Below, piece by piece: positions 1 through 8,558 of a stretch of DNA of 64,000 nucleotides. Where the stretch lies: contig CAWDWP010000001.1 in NCBI GenBank assembly GCA_963806045.1, forward strand, positions 1-64,000, in the 5' to 3' direction. Position 1 is the stretch's first letter. Each line of letters begins with the position of its first letter. The notes under the pieces are model-generated. The model did no database searches and was not told the DNA's origin. It saw nothing but the letters and a program-made list of their open reading frames with translations. Source of the stretch: DATCHW01 sp963806045 (GTDB taxonomy: Bacteria; Bacteroidota; Ignavibacteria; Tepidaquicellales; Tepidaquicellaceae). The translations under genes were made by a program, and so were the position numbers.

Positions 1-194
1 ATTATTAATTTCTCATTACTAATTACTAATTGATTGCTTGCCGCACCCTCGATGAAAACGACCGTTCCCTAAATAAGAACGACCGTTTGCTAAACCTCTC
101 TTGATAAAAGTAAAATTCGAACATAGTTTTGAAGCAAAGCAACGTTCAAATGTCAAAATTCACGGTTTGTAATTTAATAAAATTATAAAACAAA

Positions 195-557
195 ATGGCG
201 CTTAAAAGACGAAAACCCGGAAGTATCATAAGGAAGACTGAAAAAAGACTCAGGGGAATGAAAAAGATAGATGGAAATTATAATACAATTATTGACTATG
301 GCGGTCCGAATGCTCCCTTATCGAGTAAAGAGGTGAAACAACAAATACAGCTTTGTCTTGAGACTAACAAACAATATAATGAGGCATTAAGTATAGCAGA
401 TGAGAAAGTTGAATTGCTCAAAGATGCAGAGTCGAAACTAACTGAGATGTATTCTCGCGTACTGTCCGGATGCGTAAGCAAGTTTGGTATTGATGCACCG
501 GAAATTACTTTGCTCGGTGGTACCCGTAAATCTGAAAGAAAAAAAAACAAAAAATAA
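195..557 (+). CDS. Small basic hypothetical protein
   Basis: Not recognised. This 120-residue protein is strongly basic at both ends: it starts MALKRRKPGSIIRKTEKR and ends GGTRKSERKKNKK. Between them lies a more acidic, probably helical stretch at about residues 45-90. It has no signal peptide and no membrane segment. The basic termini would fit a nucleic-acid or ribosome-associated protein, but that is inference only. The ATG follows an AT-rich leader without a clear Shine-Dalgarno sequence. The S41-type protease gene begins about 47 bp downstream on the same strand. The opposite-strand reading frame over this gene has no recognisable content, so the plus-strand call is preferred. Confidence 0.6.
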   Translation: MALKRRKPGSIIRKTEKRLRGMKKIDGNYNTIIDYGGPNAPLSSKEVKQQIQLCLETNKQYNEALSIADEKVELLKDAESKLTEMYSRVLSGCVSKFGIDAPEITLLGGTRKSERKKNKK

Positions 558-604
558 TAATGCGTAAATGAATTTTCTTCTTATTAATTTATAATATTAA
601 AAAA

Positions 605-2914
605 ATGAAAAACATAATAACAAATTTATTCTTATTGATTTTTCTCGGTTTTAGCGGTCTTATTGCTCAAATAAATCAAGATGGGATACAAATACCCGGT
701 ATAACACCTGTTTATCCAGAATATTCAGGTATTTCATATAATCAACCACCGTTTATACCAAAGATAGCAAAATCGCCCGGACAATATACCCCCTCAGATT
801 GGAGGGCAGTCATTGATGCGACTGGGGTGTAGGATTACCAACAGCGAACAAACTTGCAATTTTTGATAATTTTTGGAATACTATGAATGCAAAATTCGCC
901 TGTTTTCATAATCACAACATAAACTGGGATTCCATAAAAGCTCTGTACAGACCTGAGATTCAGTCAGGGGTGAGCAGGGGAAGATTTGATGCAATTATGA
1001 ACTATATTTCTTTTGCGTTAAAGGATGCGCATACCAGTGCTCTGGATAATTTTATTACTTCAACCGGTATCTATCCCGGAGTACCGATTGAGATGGTCGG
1101 CGGAGGATGGTACGGACATTTCGGTGCAGGTCTGACTCCATTACCCGATAGTTCATTATTCGCTGACGATGATATACCAAATCATCCCCTGGGACTTCAA
1201 CGGGGTGATATTGTGCTGGGGTATGATGGTATTTCCTGGAAAGTACTTATTTTCCAAATGTTAAACTACCAGTTACCTATCAGAGGTTTATGGGGTAGTT
1301 CTCCAAGTGCATATATTCACAGACTACCTGATGGCAGCAGGCAGAAACTATCATTTGTTTGATACAATTGATATCAAGAAATATAGTGGTGATATAGTTC
1401 ATTTACCAACTTCATTATTGAATAATCAGGAGATAAATTTATTGTACACAGAGCAAATGGAAATTCCCGGAATTCCGAAACCCAATCCATTAGCAGGTGA
1501 GGAAGTTACCTATGGGGTATATCCGGAAACAAATATTGGTTATATTTATGCTGTACAGTGGGGAACACCTTCGAAAGTTCAACTATTCAATGCAGTATAT
1601 AATTTATTGCAACTACAACCGGACGGTCTTATTTTTGACTTCAGGACGAATCTCGGCGGCGGTATGCTTCAGGGTGATTCAGCTTTTAAATTGTTATTTC
1701 CTAATTCGGTAACATATACTGATTATGCTATCCGAAGCAATCCAAGAAATCATTTGTCAATGAGTCCGGCGAACAATTCTGCTTATTACACTATTCCGGG
1801 AATGTCTCCCGGATATAATAAGCCAATAGCGATGCTGGTAGGCACGGGAGCGGTTAGCGCAGGAGACCAAGTTGCATTAAGAATTAAATATCATCCACGA
1901 GTGAGGACTTTCGGTAAACCTACAAATGGTGCATTCAGCGGACCAACAACATTAAATTTGAATCCGGATTGGTATTGTCGCTATGCGAGTTCTGACTTTT
2001 ATGAATTAAAAAATCCAGGGAGATATCTTACTCACGAAGAATTCACTGTTGATGAAAAAGTCTGGCTGACACCATCTATGGTAGCTCAGGGTCGTGATGA
2101 CGTTGTTGAAGCGGCGCTTAACTGGATAAATCTTAGTAACAGTCCGGGTGTTATACTTTTTGAAGACAATGCTGAAAGCGGTTTTACAAACTGGACTTCA
2201 AATCAAGGCTGGAATACTATAGCGAAATATCCTCATTCTCCTGTAAATTCCTTTACGGATAGTCCTGGTGGGAATTATGGAAACAATGCAAATAATTCTA
2301 TGGCTTTAGTAAATGCATTAAATACTTCAAGTTATGATATTCTGACATTAAGTTTCTGGCACAGATATAGTACTCAAGCAAATAAGGATTACTGTCGTGT
2401 TGAAGTTTCAAGCAATAACGGAACAAGCTGGCAAGAAGTTAAAAATTACAGTGGAGCACTTAATACATTAACACAGGTCGAATTAGATATTACAAATTAT
2501 GCAAATAAATCTGCTAATTTAAAAATCAGATTTAGGCTTACTTCAGACTCAAAAACAGTTGCTGATGGTTGGTATGTTGATGATATAAAGATAACAGGGA
2601 AAACTTCAGGAAAAAATAATACTTCCATTAAAGAAAATAATAATTTGCCAGATAAGTATTTTCTATCACAGAATTATCCTAATCCGTTTAACCCTACTAC
2701 CAATGTTCAATTTTCAATTATCAATGTACAATTTGTAACCTTGAAAGTATTCGATATCACGGGTCGTGAGATACAAACAATTGTAAATGAACAATTACAA
2801 CCCGGTACGTATGGGGTAACATTCGTCGGTAGTAATTTATCGAGCGGTGTTTATTTCTACCGTTTGCAATCGGCAGAATTTACAGATACAAAGAGAATGC
2901 TGCTTGTTAAGTGA
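605..2914 (+). CDS. Secreted S41-family peptidase with T9SS sorting domain, two frameshifts
   Basis: Predicted exported C-terminal-processing-type serine peptidase, about 769 aa after repair. A signal peptide (KNIITNLFLLIFLGFSGLIA) leads into a PDZ-like segment near 1200-1260 (QRGDIVLGYDGISW). The S41 core follows: FDFRTNLGGGM near 1630-1665 and AVSAGDQ, probably carrying the catalytic Ser, near 1850-1870. A jelly-roll domain (about 2150-2600) precedes the sorting domain (NYPNPFNPTTN to the KRMLLVK end). The frame is broken twice by compensating single-base changes. One base is missing near 827, where ACTGGGG should read ACT TGG GG. One extra T lies near 1357. Both outer parts align to one domain order, so this is one gene. 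Whether the indels are real or assembly errors cannot be decided here. Confidence 0.78.
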
Positions 2915-2930
2915 TATAACATATTTATAT

Positions 2931-2978
2931 ACTCATCGGATGAATAAAGGGGAAATACAGTAAATTCATCCGGTGAGT
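2931..2978. repeat. REP-like palindrome, family A copy 1
   Basis: Inverted repeat with arms ACTCATCGGATGAAT (2931-2945) and ATTCATCCGGTGAGT (2964-2978) around an 18-nt loop. The same arms recur at 6269, 7686 and 7892. This copy lies 17 bp after the stop of the S41-type gene and upstream of the next cargo gene. It can fold as a hairpin on either strand but has no U-run, so it is annotated as a dispersed repeat rather than a terminator. Confidence 0.8.
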
Positions 2979-3037
2979 TATGGGAGGGAACTCCCAAAAC
3001 CCGGAACAAAAGTTTATTAATAACTAAAAATAACATT

Positions 3038-4525
3038 ATGAAAAAGACATACAAAATCTTTGCTTTAGTTCTTTTTTCGTTTTTAATTGTACATTGCACA
3101 TTTACGATTAAAGATTGTATATGCCAGTGGGAGCCCGACGTTCGTCTTACCAATAATCCTGACAGCTCTAGAACATCAAGCAATAATGCATGGTGCACAG
3201 CATCGAACGGTAATATTATACACGCAGTTTGGTATGACAATCGTGACGCAAACAATGAAATTTATTATAAGCGTTCTACCGACGGAGGTTTGAACTGGGG
3301 TACTGATACACGATTAACAAATGATGTTTCTTTTTCGGAACTTCCTTCCATTGCAGTTTTCGGCTCAATTGTTCATGTTGTCTGGGACGATCAGCGTGAC
3401 GGTAATAAGGAAATATATTACAAACATTCAACCGATGGAGGTATAACCTGGACTTCTGATACACGGCTTACAAATGACAATGCTGCTTCAGGTGGGCCGT
3501 CTATAGCACTTTCAGAGTCAGTAGTTCACATAGTATGGATTGATCATAGAGATGGTAATTATGAGGTATATTACAAACAATCAACGAATGCAGGTATTAA
3601 CTGGGGTGCAGATATTCGTTTGACTAATGCTCCTTTTGAGAAACGAGCAGCTTCTTTATCGATATCCGGTTCGGTCATTCATGTTGCATGGTATGACTAT
3701 CGCGATGGGAATTATGAGGTATATTACAAACATTCAACAGACGCAGGAGCAAACTGGGAAGCAGATAAGCGATTAACACAAAATAGTGGCTATTCTATTT
3801 ATCCTTCAATATCCGCATCAGGGGCGAATGTAAATATTGTTTGGGAAGACAACCGTGATGGAAACTATGAGATTTATTATAAAAAATCTACAAACCAGGG
3901 CGATACCTGGGGAACCGATATTAGGCTTACAAATAATTCTGCAAGTTCAATTTGGCCTTCTATATCAACATCAGGGTCATCTGTTCATGTTGCATGGATG
4001 GATATTCGTGATGGAAATTATGAGATTTATTACAACCGTTCAACAGACGCAGGTACAACCTGGGAAACAGACACACGATTAACAAATGCTACTGGGAGTT
4101 CATATTATCCTTCTGTATCAGTATCCGGTCTTCTTGTGCATGTTGTATGGATGGATATTCGTGACGGGAATTATGAAATATATTATAAGCGAAATCCTAA
4201 CGGTAATCCTACGGGAATAACAAATATTAATACTGAAACACCGAAAGAGTTCAAACTTGAACAAAATTATCCGAATCCGTTTAATCCAATGACAAAAATA
4301 AGATTTTTCCTAAATATGGATTCCCGCTTTCGCGGGAATGACAACGTGGTGTTAAAAGTATTTGATATACTCGGAAAAGAAGCTGCAACTCTTGTAAATG
4401 AGCAATTAAAACCCGGAACGTATGAAGTAACATTTGATGGAAGCAATTATTCGTCGGGGATATATTTTTATAAATTATCCGCCACAGAATTCACGGATAC
4501 AAAGAGAATGTTTCTGATTAAGTGA
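3038..4525 (+). CDS. Secreted seven-repeat beta-propeller protein with T9SS sorting domain
   Basis: Predicted secreted surface protein of 495 aa; no enzymatic activity can be assigned. A hydrophobic signal peptide (IFALVLFSFLIVHC) is followed by seven sialidase/BNR-like repeats of about 54 residues. Each holds a W-x-D-x-RDGNxEIYYKxSTDxGxxW motif and a DTRLTN turn. Seven units match a seven-bladed propeller. The sorting domain starts at NYPNPFNPMTK and ends KRMFLIK. Inside it, between the first two strands, about six extra residues (MDSRFRGND region) are encoded by a 20-bp palindrome at 4320-4339. The 120 bp upstream and the signal peptide nearly duplicate those of the gene at 6375. Binding of glycans or surfaces is plausible by family but not shown. 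Confidence 0.85.
   Translation: MKKTYKIFALVLFSFLIVHCTFTIKDCICQWEPDVRLTNNPDSSRTSSNNAWCTASNGNIIHAVWYDNRDANNEIYYKRSTDGGLNWGTDTRLTNDVSFSELPSIAVFGSIVHVVWDDQRDGNKEIYYKHSTDGGITWTSDTRLTNDNAASGGPSIALSESVVHIVWIDHRDGNYEVYYKQSTNAGINWGADIRLTNAPFEKRAASLSISGSVIHVAWYDYRDGNYEVYYKHSTDAGANWEADKRLTQNSGYSIYPSISASGANVNIVWEDNRDGNYEIYYKKSTNQGDTWGTDIRLTNNSASSIWPSISTSGSSVHVAWMDIRDGNYEIYYNRSTDAGTTWETDTRLTNATGSSYYPSVSVSGLLVHVVWMDIRDGNYEIYYKRNPNGNPTGITNINTETPKEFKLEQNYPNPFNPMTKIRFFLNMDSRFRGNDNVVLKVFDILGKEAATLVNEQLKPGTYEVTFDGSNYSSGIYFYKLSATEFTDTKRMFLIK
4320..4339. repeat. dRS3-like 20-bp palindrome inside a coding sequence
   Basis: ATTCCCGCTTTCGCGGGAAT is an inverted repeat of the form ATTCCC-N8-GGGAAT, the layout of the Neisseria dRS3 repeat. 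It sits in frame in the sorting domain of the propeller protein and encodes extra residues (DSRFRGN) that sister proteins lack. The resemblance to dRS3 is from memory of that consensus. Common descent is not implied. Confidence 0.75.
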
Positions 4526-4582
4526 CGATAGTCACTTAATCAGAAACCCTCCACTTTTTCTGGAGGGCTGTTGATAAAGTGA
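4511..4582 (+). terminator. Nested palindromic 3' element and probable terminator
   Basis: The last codons of the upstream gene (TTTCTGATTAAGTGAC, 4511-4526) form a perfect 16-bp hairpin with GTCACTTAATCAGAAA (4531-4546). The downstream arm also starts a 51-bp nested palindrome (4532-4582). That element has outer arms TCACTTAATCAG / TTGATAAAGTGA and an inner stem CCCTCCA-CTTTTTC-TGGAGGG. It recurs after the gene ending at 7619. Placement suggests transcript-end processing or termination, but no strong U-run follows. Confidence 0.6.
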
Positions 4583-4719
4583 TTTAAAAAAAGCATTCCA
4601 AATGAGGGTCACACCTGAGGTGGGCAGGCATTGGGGAGGAGAAAAAAACAAAAAATAATAATAAATAAATTTCACATCAGTGACTTTTAAAAACTAAACC
4701 TGAAGGGGTAAAAAACATT

Positions 4720-6210
4720 ATGAAAAAAGCAATAACAGTTCTACTAGCAACATTTGTTCTTTTAATTTGCAATATTACATTTAACGTTGAAAATGGTGCA
4801 AGCCAGTGGCAGAGTGATGTCCGTATGACCAATGACCCGCAATTATCTTACACATCTTTCGGTAACGCCAGGTGCATTGCAGCAAATGGAGATGTTGTTC
4901 ACGTTGTGTGGTATTCAGGGGATACTGTCGGAGTTAACGGCTGGGATATTTTATACAAACGCTCTACAGATAAAGGACTTACCTGGAGTGATGCCGTAAA
5001 TCTGTCGAATGAGTCGTCAACAATATACAATCCCGCTATCGCCGTATCGGGTTCTTATGTCCATGTTGCCTGGTATAGCTATCAAGACGGGAATTCAGAG
5101 GAATATTATATTCGCTCAACAAACGGGGGAATTGCCTGGGGTCCGGTAACAAGACTCACGAATGACCCTGCCGGTTCCGCACACTGTTCTATTGCAGCAT
5201 CCGGATTAAATGTTCATCTTGTTTGGTATGATACCCGTGATGGAAATCCGGAAATATATTACAAACGTTCAGTTGACGGAGGTGAAACATGGTCATCGAA
5301 TTTGCGCCTTAGTAATACAGCGGGTAAATCTTATATGCCCGGCGTAGCAGTTTCGGGCTCGGTCGTTCACGTTACCTGGTATGATACCACTGCAGGAAAC
5401 TGGGAAATATATTACAAACGCTCAATTGACGGAGGTTTAACCTGGGGAGCAGATACAAGACTTACTAATAATTCGGCGGTTTCAAATTATCCCACTTTAG
5501 CTGTTTCGGGTTCGACGGTACATATAGTATGGACTGATAATCGAAATAAAACAGTAACATTATTTTATAAACGCTCGACTAATGGAGGTGTAACCTGGGG
5601 AAGCGATGTCGAAATTTTTAAAAAAGGTCCGGGTTATTCGAGACAATATCCCTCTATTGCGGTTGAAGGATCAACTGTTCATGTGGCATATACACAATAT
5701 GTAATTGGAGGACCTGAGATATATTACGTCAGTTCTGCAAACGCAGGTGTTAAATGGGGAAGTGATGTCCGGCTCACGAATGCTGCTGATTATTCTACTG
5801 TCCCCTCTATAGCTGTGTCAAACGGAAATATAAATGTCTTATGGCGTGATTACCGCGATGGTAATTGGGAAATATATTATAAAAGATATGTGAAATCGGT
5901 AAAAAATAATCTGACTGAACTTTCAAATACCAATTCAGAAGTACCAAGTAAGTATTCTCTTTCACAGAATTATCCGAATCCGTTTAATCCCGCTACCAAT
6001 GTTCAATTTTCAATTATCAATGTACAGTATGTAACATTGAAAGTCTTAGATATCTTAGGACGGGAAGTGGCAACGCTGGTCAATGAGCAATTGCAACCCG
6101 GAACTTATAGTGTTGAATGGAATGCAACAGATTATACAAGCGGCGTATATTTCTACCGCTTGCAGTCAGCAGAATTCACTGATACAAAGAGAATGGTCTT
6201 AATAAAGTAG
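4720..6210 (+). CDS. Secreted seven-repeat beta-propeller protein with T9SS sorting domain
   Basis: Paralogue of the gene at 3038, 496 aa. The signal peptide (KKAITVLLATFVLLIC) is followed by seven BNR-like repeats. Their conserved cores include WYDTRDGNPEIYYKRS and WRDYRDGNWEIYYKR, with Asp-box-like STDKGLTW, STNGGIAW and SVDGGETW turns. Repeats five and six are the most divergent (WTDNRNKTVTLFYKRS; AYTQYVIGGPEIYYVSS). The sorting domain (NYPNPFNPATN to KRMVLIK) carries the VQFSIINVQ segment shared with the genes ending at 2914 and 7619. It is probably exported and surface-anchored by T9SS. The ligand is unknown. Confidence 0.85.
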   Translation: MKKAITVLLATFVLLICNITFNVENGASQWQSDVRMTNDPQLSYTSFGNARCIAANGDVVHVVWYSGDTVGVNGWDILYKRSTDKGLTWSDAVNLSNESSTIYNPAIAVSGSYVHVAWYSYQDGNSEEYYIRSTNGGIAWGPVTRLTNDPAGSAHCSIAASGLNVHLVWYDTRDGNPEIYYKRSVDGGETWSSNLRLSNTAGKSYMPGVAVSGSVVHVTWYDTTAGNWEIYYKRSIDGGLTWGADTRLTNNSAVSNYPTLAVSGSTVHIVWTDNRNKTVTLFYKRSTNGGVTWGSDVEIFKKGPGYSRQYPSIAVEGSTVHVAYTQYVIGGPEIYYVSSANAGVKWGSDVRLTNAADYSTVPSIAVSNGNINVLWRDYRDGNWEIYYKRYVKSVKNNLTELSNTNSEVPSKYSLSQNYPNPFNPATNVQFSIINVQYVTLKVLDILGREVATLVNEQLQPGTYSVEWNATDYTSGVYFYRLQSAEFTDTKRMVLIK

Positions 6211-6268
6211 TGAAGAGACAAGGGAGCTTGTCGAGGGTTCCGATTTATCGGGACCCCCTTGCATATAT

Positions 6269-6315
6269 ACTCATCGGATGAATCAAGGGGAAATGCTTAA
6301 ATTCATCCGGTGAGT
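6269..6315. repeat. REP-like palindrome, family A copy 2
   Basis: Arms ACTCATCGGATGAAT (6269-6283) and ATTCATCCGGTGAGT (6301-6315) with a 17-nt loop. The copy and the following roughly 70 bp match the 2931-3040 region almost base for base up to the next start codon. The repeat therefore seems to have been copied together with a promoter/leader cassette. Confidence 0.8.
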
Positions 6316-6374
6316 TATGGAAGGGAACTCCCAAAACCCGGAACAGAAGTTTATTAAAAACTAAAAATAACATT

Positions 6375-7619
6375 ATGAAAAAGTCATACAAATTCTTTGC
6401 TTTAGCTCTTTTATCTTTCCTAATTGTACATTGCACATTAAAAACTGAAAATTGCTCTGCCCAATGGGTGCAGATGTCCAATGGGATGGGTAATTTAGGT
6501 GTATGCGTATTAAAACAAATCGGAAATAATATTTATGCCGGGACTTTTAACAATGGAGTTTATCTCTCTACCAATAACGGAATTAACTGGACTCAAACAT
6601 CTTTAAATAATAGAACTATTTTCTCATTAGCCGTTAAAGACAATATTATCTTTGCTGGTAGTTATAATAATCTTACTCCTTACGGTGTGTATATGTCAAC
6701 AAATAACGGAATAAACTGGACTCAAACTTCTTTAAATTATCAAAGTGTTAGTTCATTAGCGGTGAGCGGAAATAATGTCATTGCGGGGAGTTATAATTAT
6801 TCTAATCCTTCGGGTATATATTTATCTACAGATAACGGCACTACGTGGACTCAAACTTCTTTAAATAATAGAACTGCATACGCATTAGCAGTAAACGGAA
6901 ATAGCGTGTTTGCAGGAACTTTAAGTAATTCTGGTGTATATTCATCCACAGATAATGGCACAAACTGGAGTCAAACTTCTTTAAATAATAGAGCTGTTGG
7001 TTCGTTAGCCGTAAACGGGAATTATATCTTTGCCGGAACGGGTAATTTCGGTGTGTATGCATCTTCAAATAACGGTACAGACTGGATTCAAACTTCATTA
7101 AATGATCAATCTGTTTATGCATTAGCAATTAATGGAAATTATGTCTTTGCCGGTTCTTCGACAACTGGTGTTTATGTATCGAGTAATAACGGAACAGACT
7201 GGACACAAAGAACCGAGGGTATAGGTAACCTTTATGTACGATCTTTATGTGTATTTAATAATTACATATTCGCAGGTACAGATTTTAATGGTGTTTACAG
7301 AAGACCGCTTAGTGAGCTTTTAACGGGCATTCAGACCATTTCAGAAATGGTACCGGTAAACTACTCTTTATTGCAAAACTATCCAAATCCTTTCAATCCT
7401 ACTACCAATGTTCAATTTTCAATTATCAATGTACAATTGGTAACGTTGAAAGTATTCGATATCTTAGGACGGGACGTGGCAACACTGGTAAATGAGCAAT
7501 TACAACCGGGGAAGTATGAAGTAACGTTCGATGGAAGCAATTATTCCTCGGGAATATATTTTTATAAATTATCAACTACAGAATTTACAGACACAAAAAG
7601 AATGTTGATGATTAAATGA
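6375..7619 (+). CDS. Secreted NWTQ-repeat beta-propeller with T9SS sorting domain
   Basis: 414-aa predicted secreted protein. The signal peptide (KFFALALLSFLIVHC) is nearly identical to that of the gene at 3038, but the repeat type differs. About seven units of roughly 42 residues have a GVYxSTNNGxNWTQTSLNN core followed by SLAVxGNxIFAG. This resembles the Ycf48/VPS10-like propeller repeats often seen in T9SS cargo. The sorting domain runs from NYPNPFNPTTN to KRMLMIK and carries the same VQFSIINVQ segment as two neighbours. The protein reads as a chimera of a shared N-terminal cassette, a distinct propeller and a shared C-terminal cassette. Function unknown. Confidence 0.83.
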   Translation: MKKSYKFFALALLSFLIVHCTLKTENCSAQWVQMSNGMGNLGVCVLKQIGNNIYAGTFNNGVYLSTNNGINWTQTSLNNRTIFSLAVKDNIIFAGSYNNLTPYGVYMSTNNGINWTQTSLNYQSVSSLAVSGNNVIAGSYNYSNPSGIYLSTDNGTTWTQTSLNNRTAYALAVNGNSVFAGTLSNSGVYSSTDNGTNWSQTSLNNRAVGSLAVNGNYIFAGTGNFGVYASSNNGTDWIQTSLNDQSVYALAINGNYVFAGSSTTGVYVSSNNGTDWTQRTEGIGNLYVRSLCVFNNYIFAGTDFNGVYRRPLSELLTGIQTISEMVPVNYSLLQNYPNPFNPTTNVQFSIINVQLVTLKVFDILGRDVATLVNEQLQPGKYEVTFDGSNYSSGIYFYKLSTTEFTDTKRMLMIK

Positions 7620-7625
7620 CGATAG

Positions 7626-7676
7626 TTACATAATCAGAAACCCTCCACTTTTTCTGGAGGGCTGCTGATTAAGTAA
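7626..7676. repeat. Second copy of the 51-bp nested palindrome
   Basis: Outer arms TTACATAATCAG (7626-7637) and CTGATTAAGTAA (7665-7676), inner stem CCCTCCA (7641-7647) with TGGAGGG (7655-7661). It starts seven bases after the stop codon of a T9SS cargo gene, at the same relative position as the copy at 4532-4582. The loop CTTTTTC is identical in both. Confidence 0.7.
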
Positions 7677-7685
7677 TAAATGTGA

Positions 7686-7733
7686 ACTCATCGGATGAAT
7701 CAAGCGGGAATGTTGGTAATTCATCCGATGAGT
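7686..7733. repeat. REP-like palindrome, family A copy 3
   Basis: Arms ACTCATCGGATGAAT (7686-7700) and ATTCATCCGATGAGT (7719-7733) are perfectly complementary over 15 bp, with an 18-nt loop. This is the best-matched copy of the family in the window. Confidence 0.8.
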
Positions 7734-7741
7734 TATGTAAC

Positions 7742-7799
7742 GCATTGTGGTGTCAGGATTCGGACTCACCGGGGAGCTACCGATATTCTGGCACCGCAA
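7742..7799. repeat. Imperfect long hairpin, unknown element
   Basis: On the minus strand TGCGGTGCCAGAAT can pair, with G-U pairs, with ATCCTGACACCACA across a loop holding CGGTAGCTCCCCGG and GAGTCCG. It lies between two family A palindromes in a 370-bp stretch without genes (7620-7993). It resembles a structured intergenic repeat. No known RNA family is recognised. Confidence 0.4.
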
Positions 7800-7891
7800 T
7801 TAAAGATTGCATCCAAGTAATTATGAATTAAGATTCGATTCGAAATGTCGTCAAAAGGGATTTATTTTAGAATCTAAGTTTCATTTTATTT

Positions 7892-7980
7892 ACTCATCGG
7901 ATGAATCAAGCAGGAATGTTGGTTATTCATCCGATGAGTAATCTAATCAAGCTATAACGTTGGTTATTCATCCGATGAGT
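7892..7980. repeat. REP-like palindrome, family A copy 4 plus half copy
   Basis: ACTCATCGGATGAAT (7892-7906) pairs with ATTCATCCGATGAGT (7925-7939). A further right arm, ATTCATCCGATGAGT, stands at 7966-7980, 41 bp on, as if the right half had been duplicated. The element ends 13 bp before the stop of the minus-strand gene at 7994. Confidence 0.8.
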
Positions 7981-7993
7981 AATGATGGATTTT

Positions 7994-8500
7994 TCAATAT
8001 AATTTCTGGCCTATGGCGTTGCACTTTATATGCTTGTTTTTTTCACATATGATATCAAGGCATTTTTTGAATGTACCCCCCATAGTTTTGTAATTGAATT
8101 TTCCCAGCACTTTTCCCGTCCCGTTTTTAAAAAGCACGGATATTGAATTAATAGGATTTGAATAAGAAATTTCAGTAACCTGTGCCAGGTCAACTTTGTA
8201 TGTTTTTGGTATAAAACTAATTATGCTTTTCATTATCAGTATATTATCATCTCCCAGAGTAAAATAATAATTTTTTTTACTGAAAAATACATACGGTCCG
8301 AAAAACAAAGCTATCAAGCCAAAAAAGTTTGCAAGCCAGATGTATTTAATATTTGTGTTAAAAGCCAGCACAACGAATGTAATGAATGCGGCACTTGAGA
8401 TGATAAATATTAATATGGAAATTACATTTCCTGCGGCACCCAAGCTGCCAAGAAGTGACTTTCCTTTTACCCTGTAATTGAAAATATAGTTATCGCTCAT
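7994..8500 (-). CDS. Small membrane protein with PH-like cytosolic domain
   Basis: 168 aa. Two hydrophobic segments are visible at about residues 22-46 (NVISILIFIISSAAFITFVV) and 53-72 (IWLANFFGLIALFFGPYVFF). They are followed by a soluble region of roughly 90 residues with the pattern of a bacterial PH-like domain: YYFTLGDDNILIMKSIISF, then strands ending in a C-terminal helix. No catalytic motif is seen and the role is unknown. It is the first of two minus-strand genes; the methyltransferase gene lies 58 bp upstream of it. Confidence 0.6.
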   Translation of the reverse strand: MSDNYIFNYRVKGKSLLGSLGAAGNVISILIFIISSAAFITFVVLAFNTNIKYIWLANFFGLIALFFGPYVFFSKKNYYFTLGDDNILIMKSIISFIPKTYKVDLAQVTEISYSNPINSISVLFKNGTGKVLGKFNYKTMGGTFKKCLDIICEKNKHIKCNAIGQKLY

Positions 8501-8558
8501 AATTTATATTTGATTTTGCCTGATTTAAATTTACTGATACTAAATATCTTTTTGCACA

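Noticed and set aside
1..194. Promoter element from the repeated ACGACCGTT words near 58-92
   Set aside because: Only two copies, with no conserved spacing to a start codon; too weak to call.
2857..3255. Minus-strand open frame over the S41 end and the next gene's start
   Set aside because: It opposes two clear plus-strand coding regions and has no recognisable domain or motif.
3200..4200. Direct DNA repeats in the cargo gene as a repeat element
   Set aside because: They are the coding repeats of the seven-bladed propeller and follow the protein period of about 54 codons.
7742..7799. tRNA gene
   Set aside because: The hairpin lacks the cloverleaf arms, an anticodon loop and a T-loop consensus.
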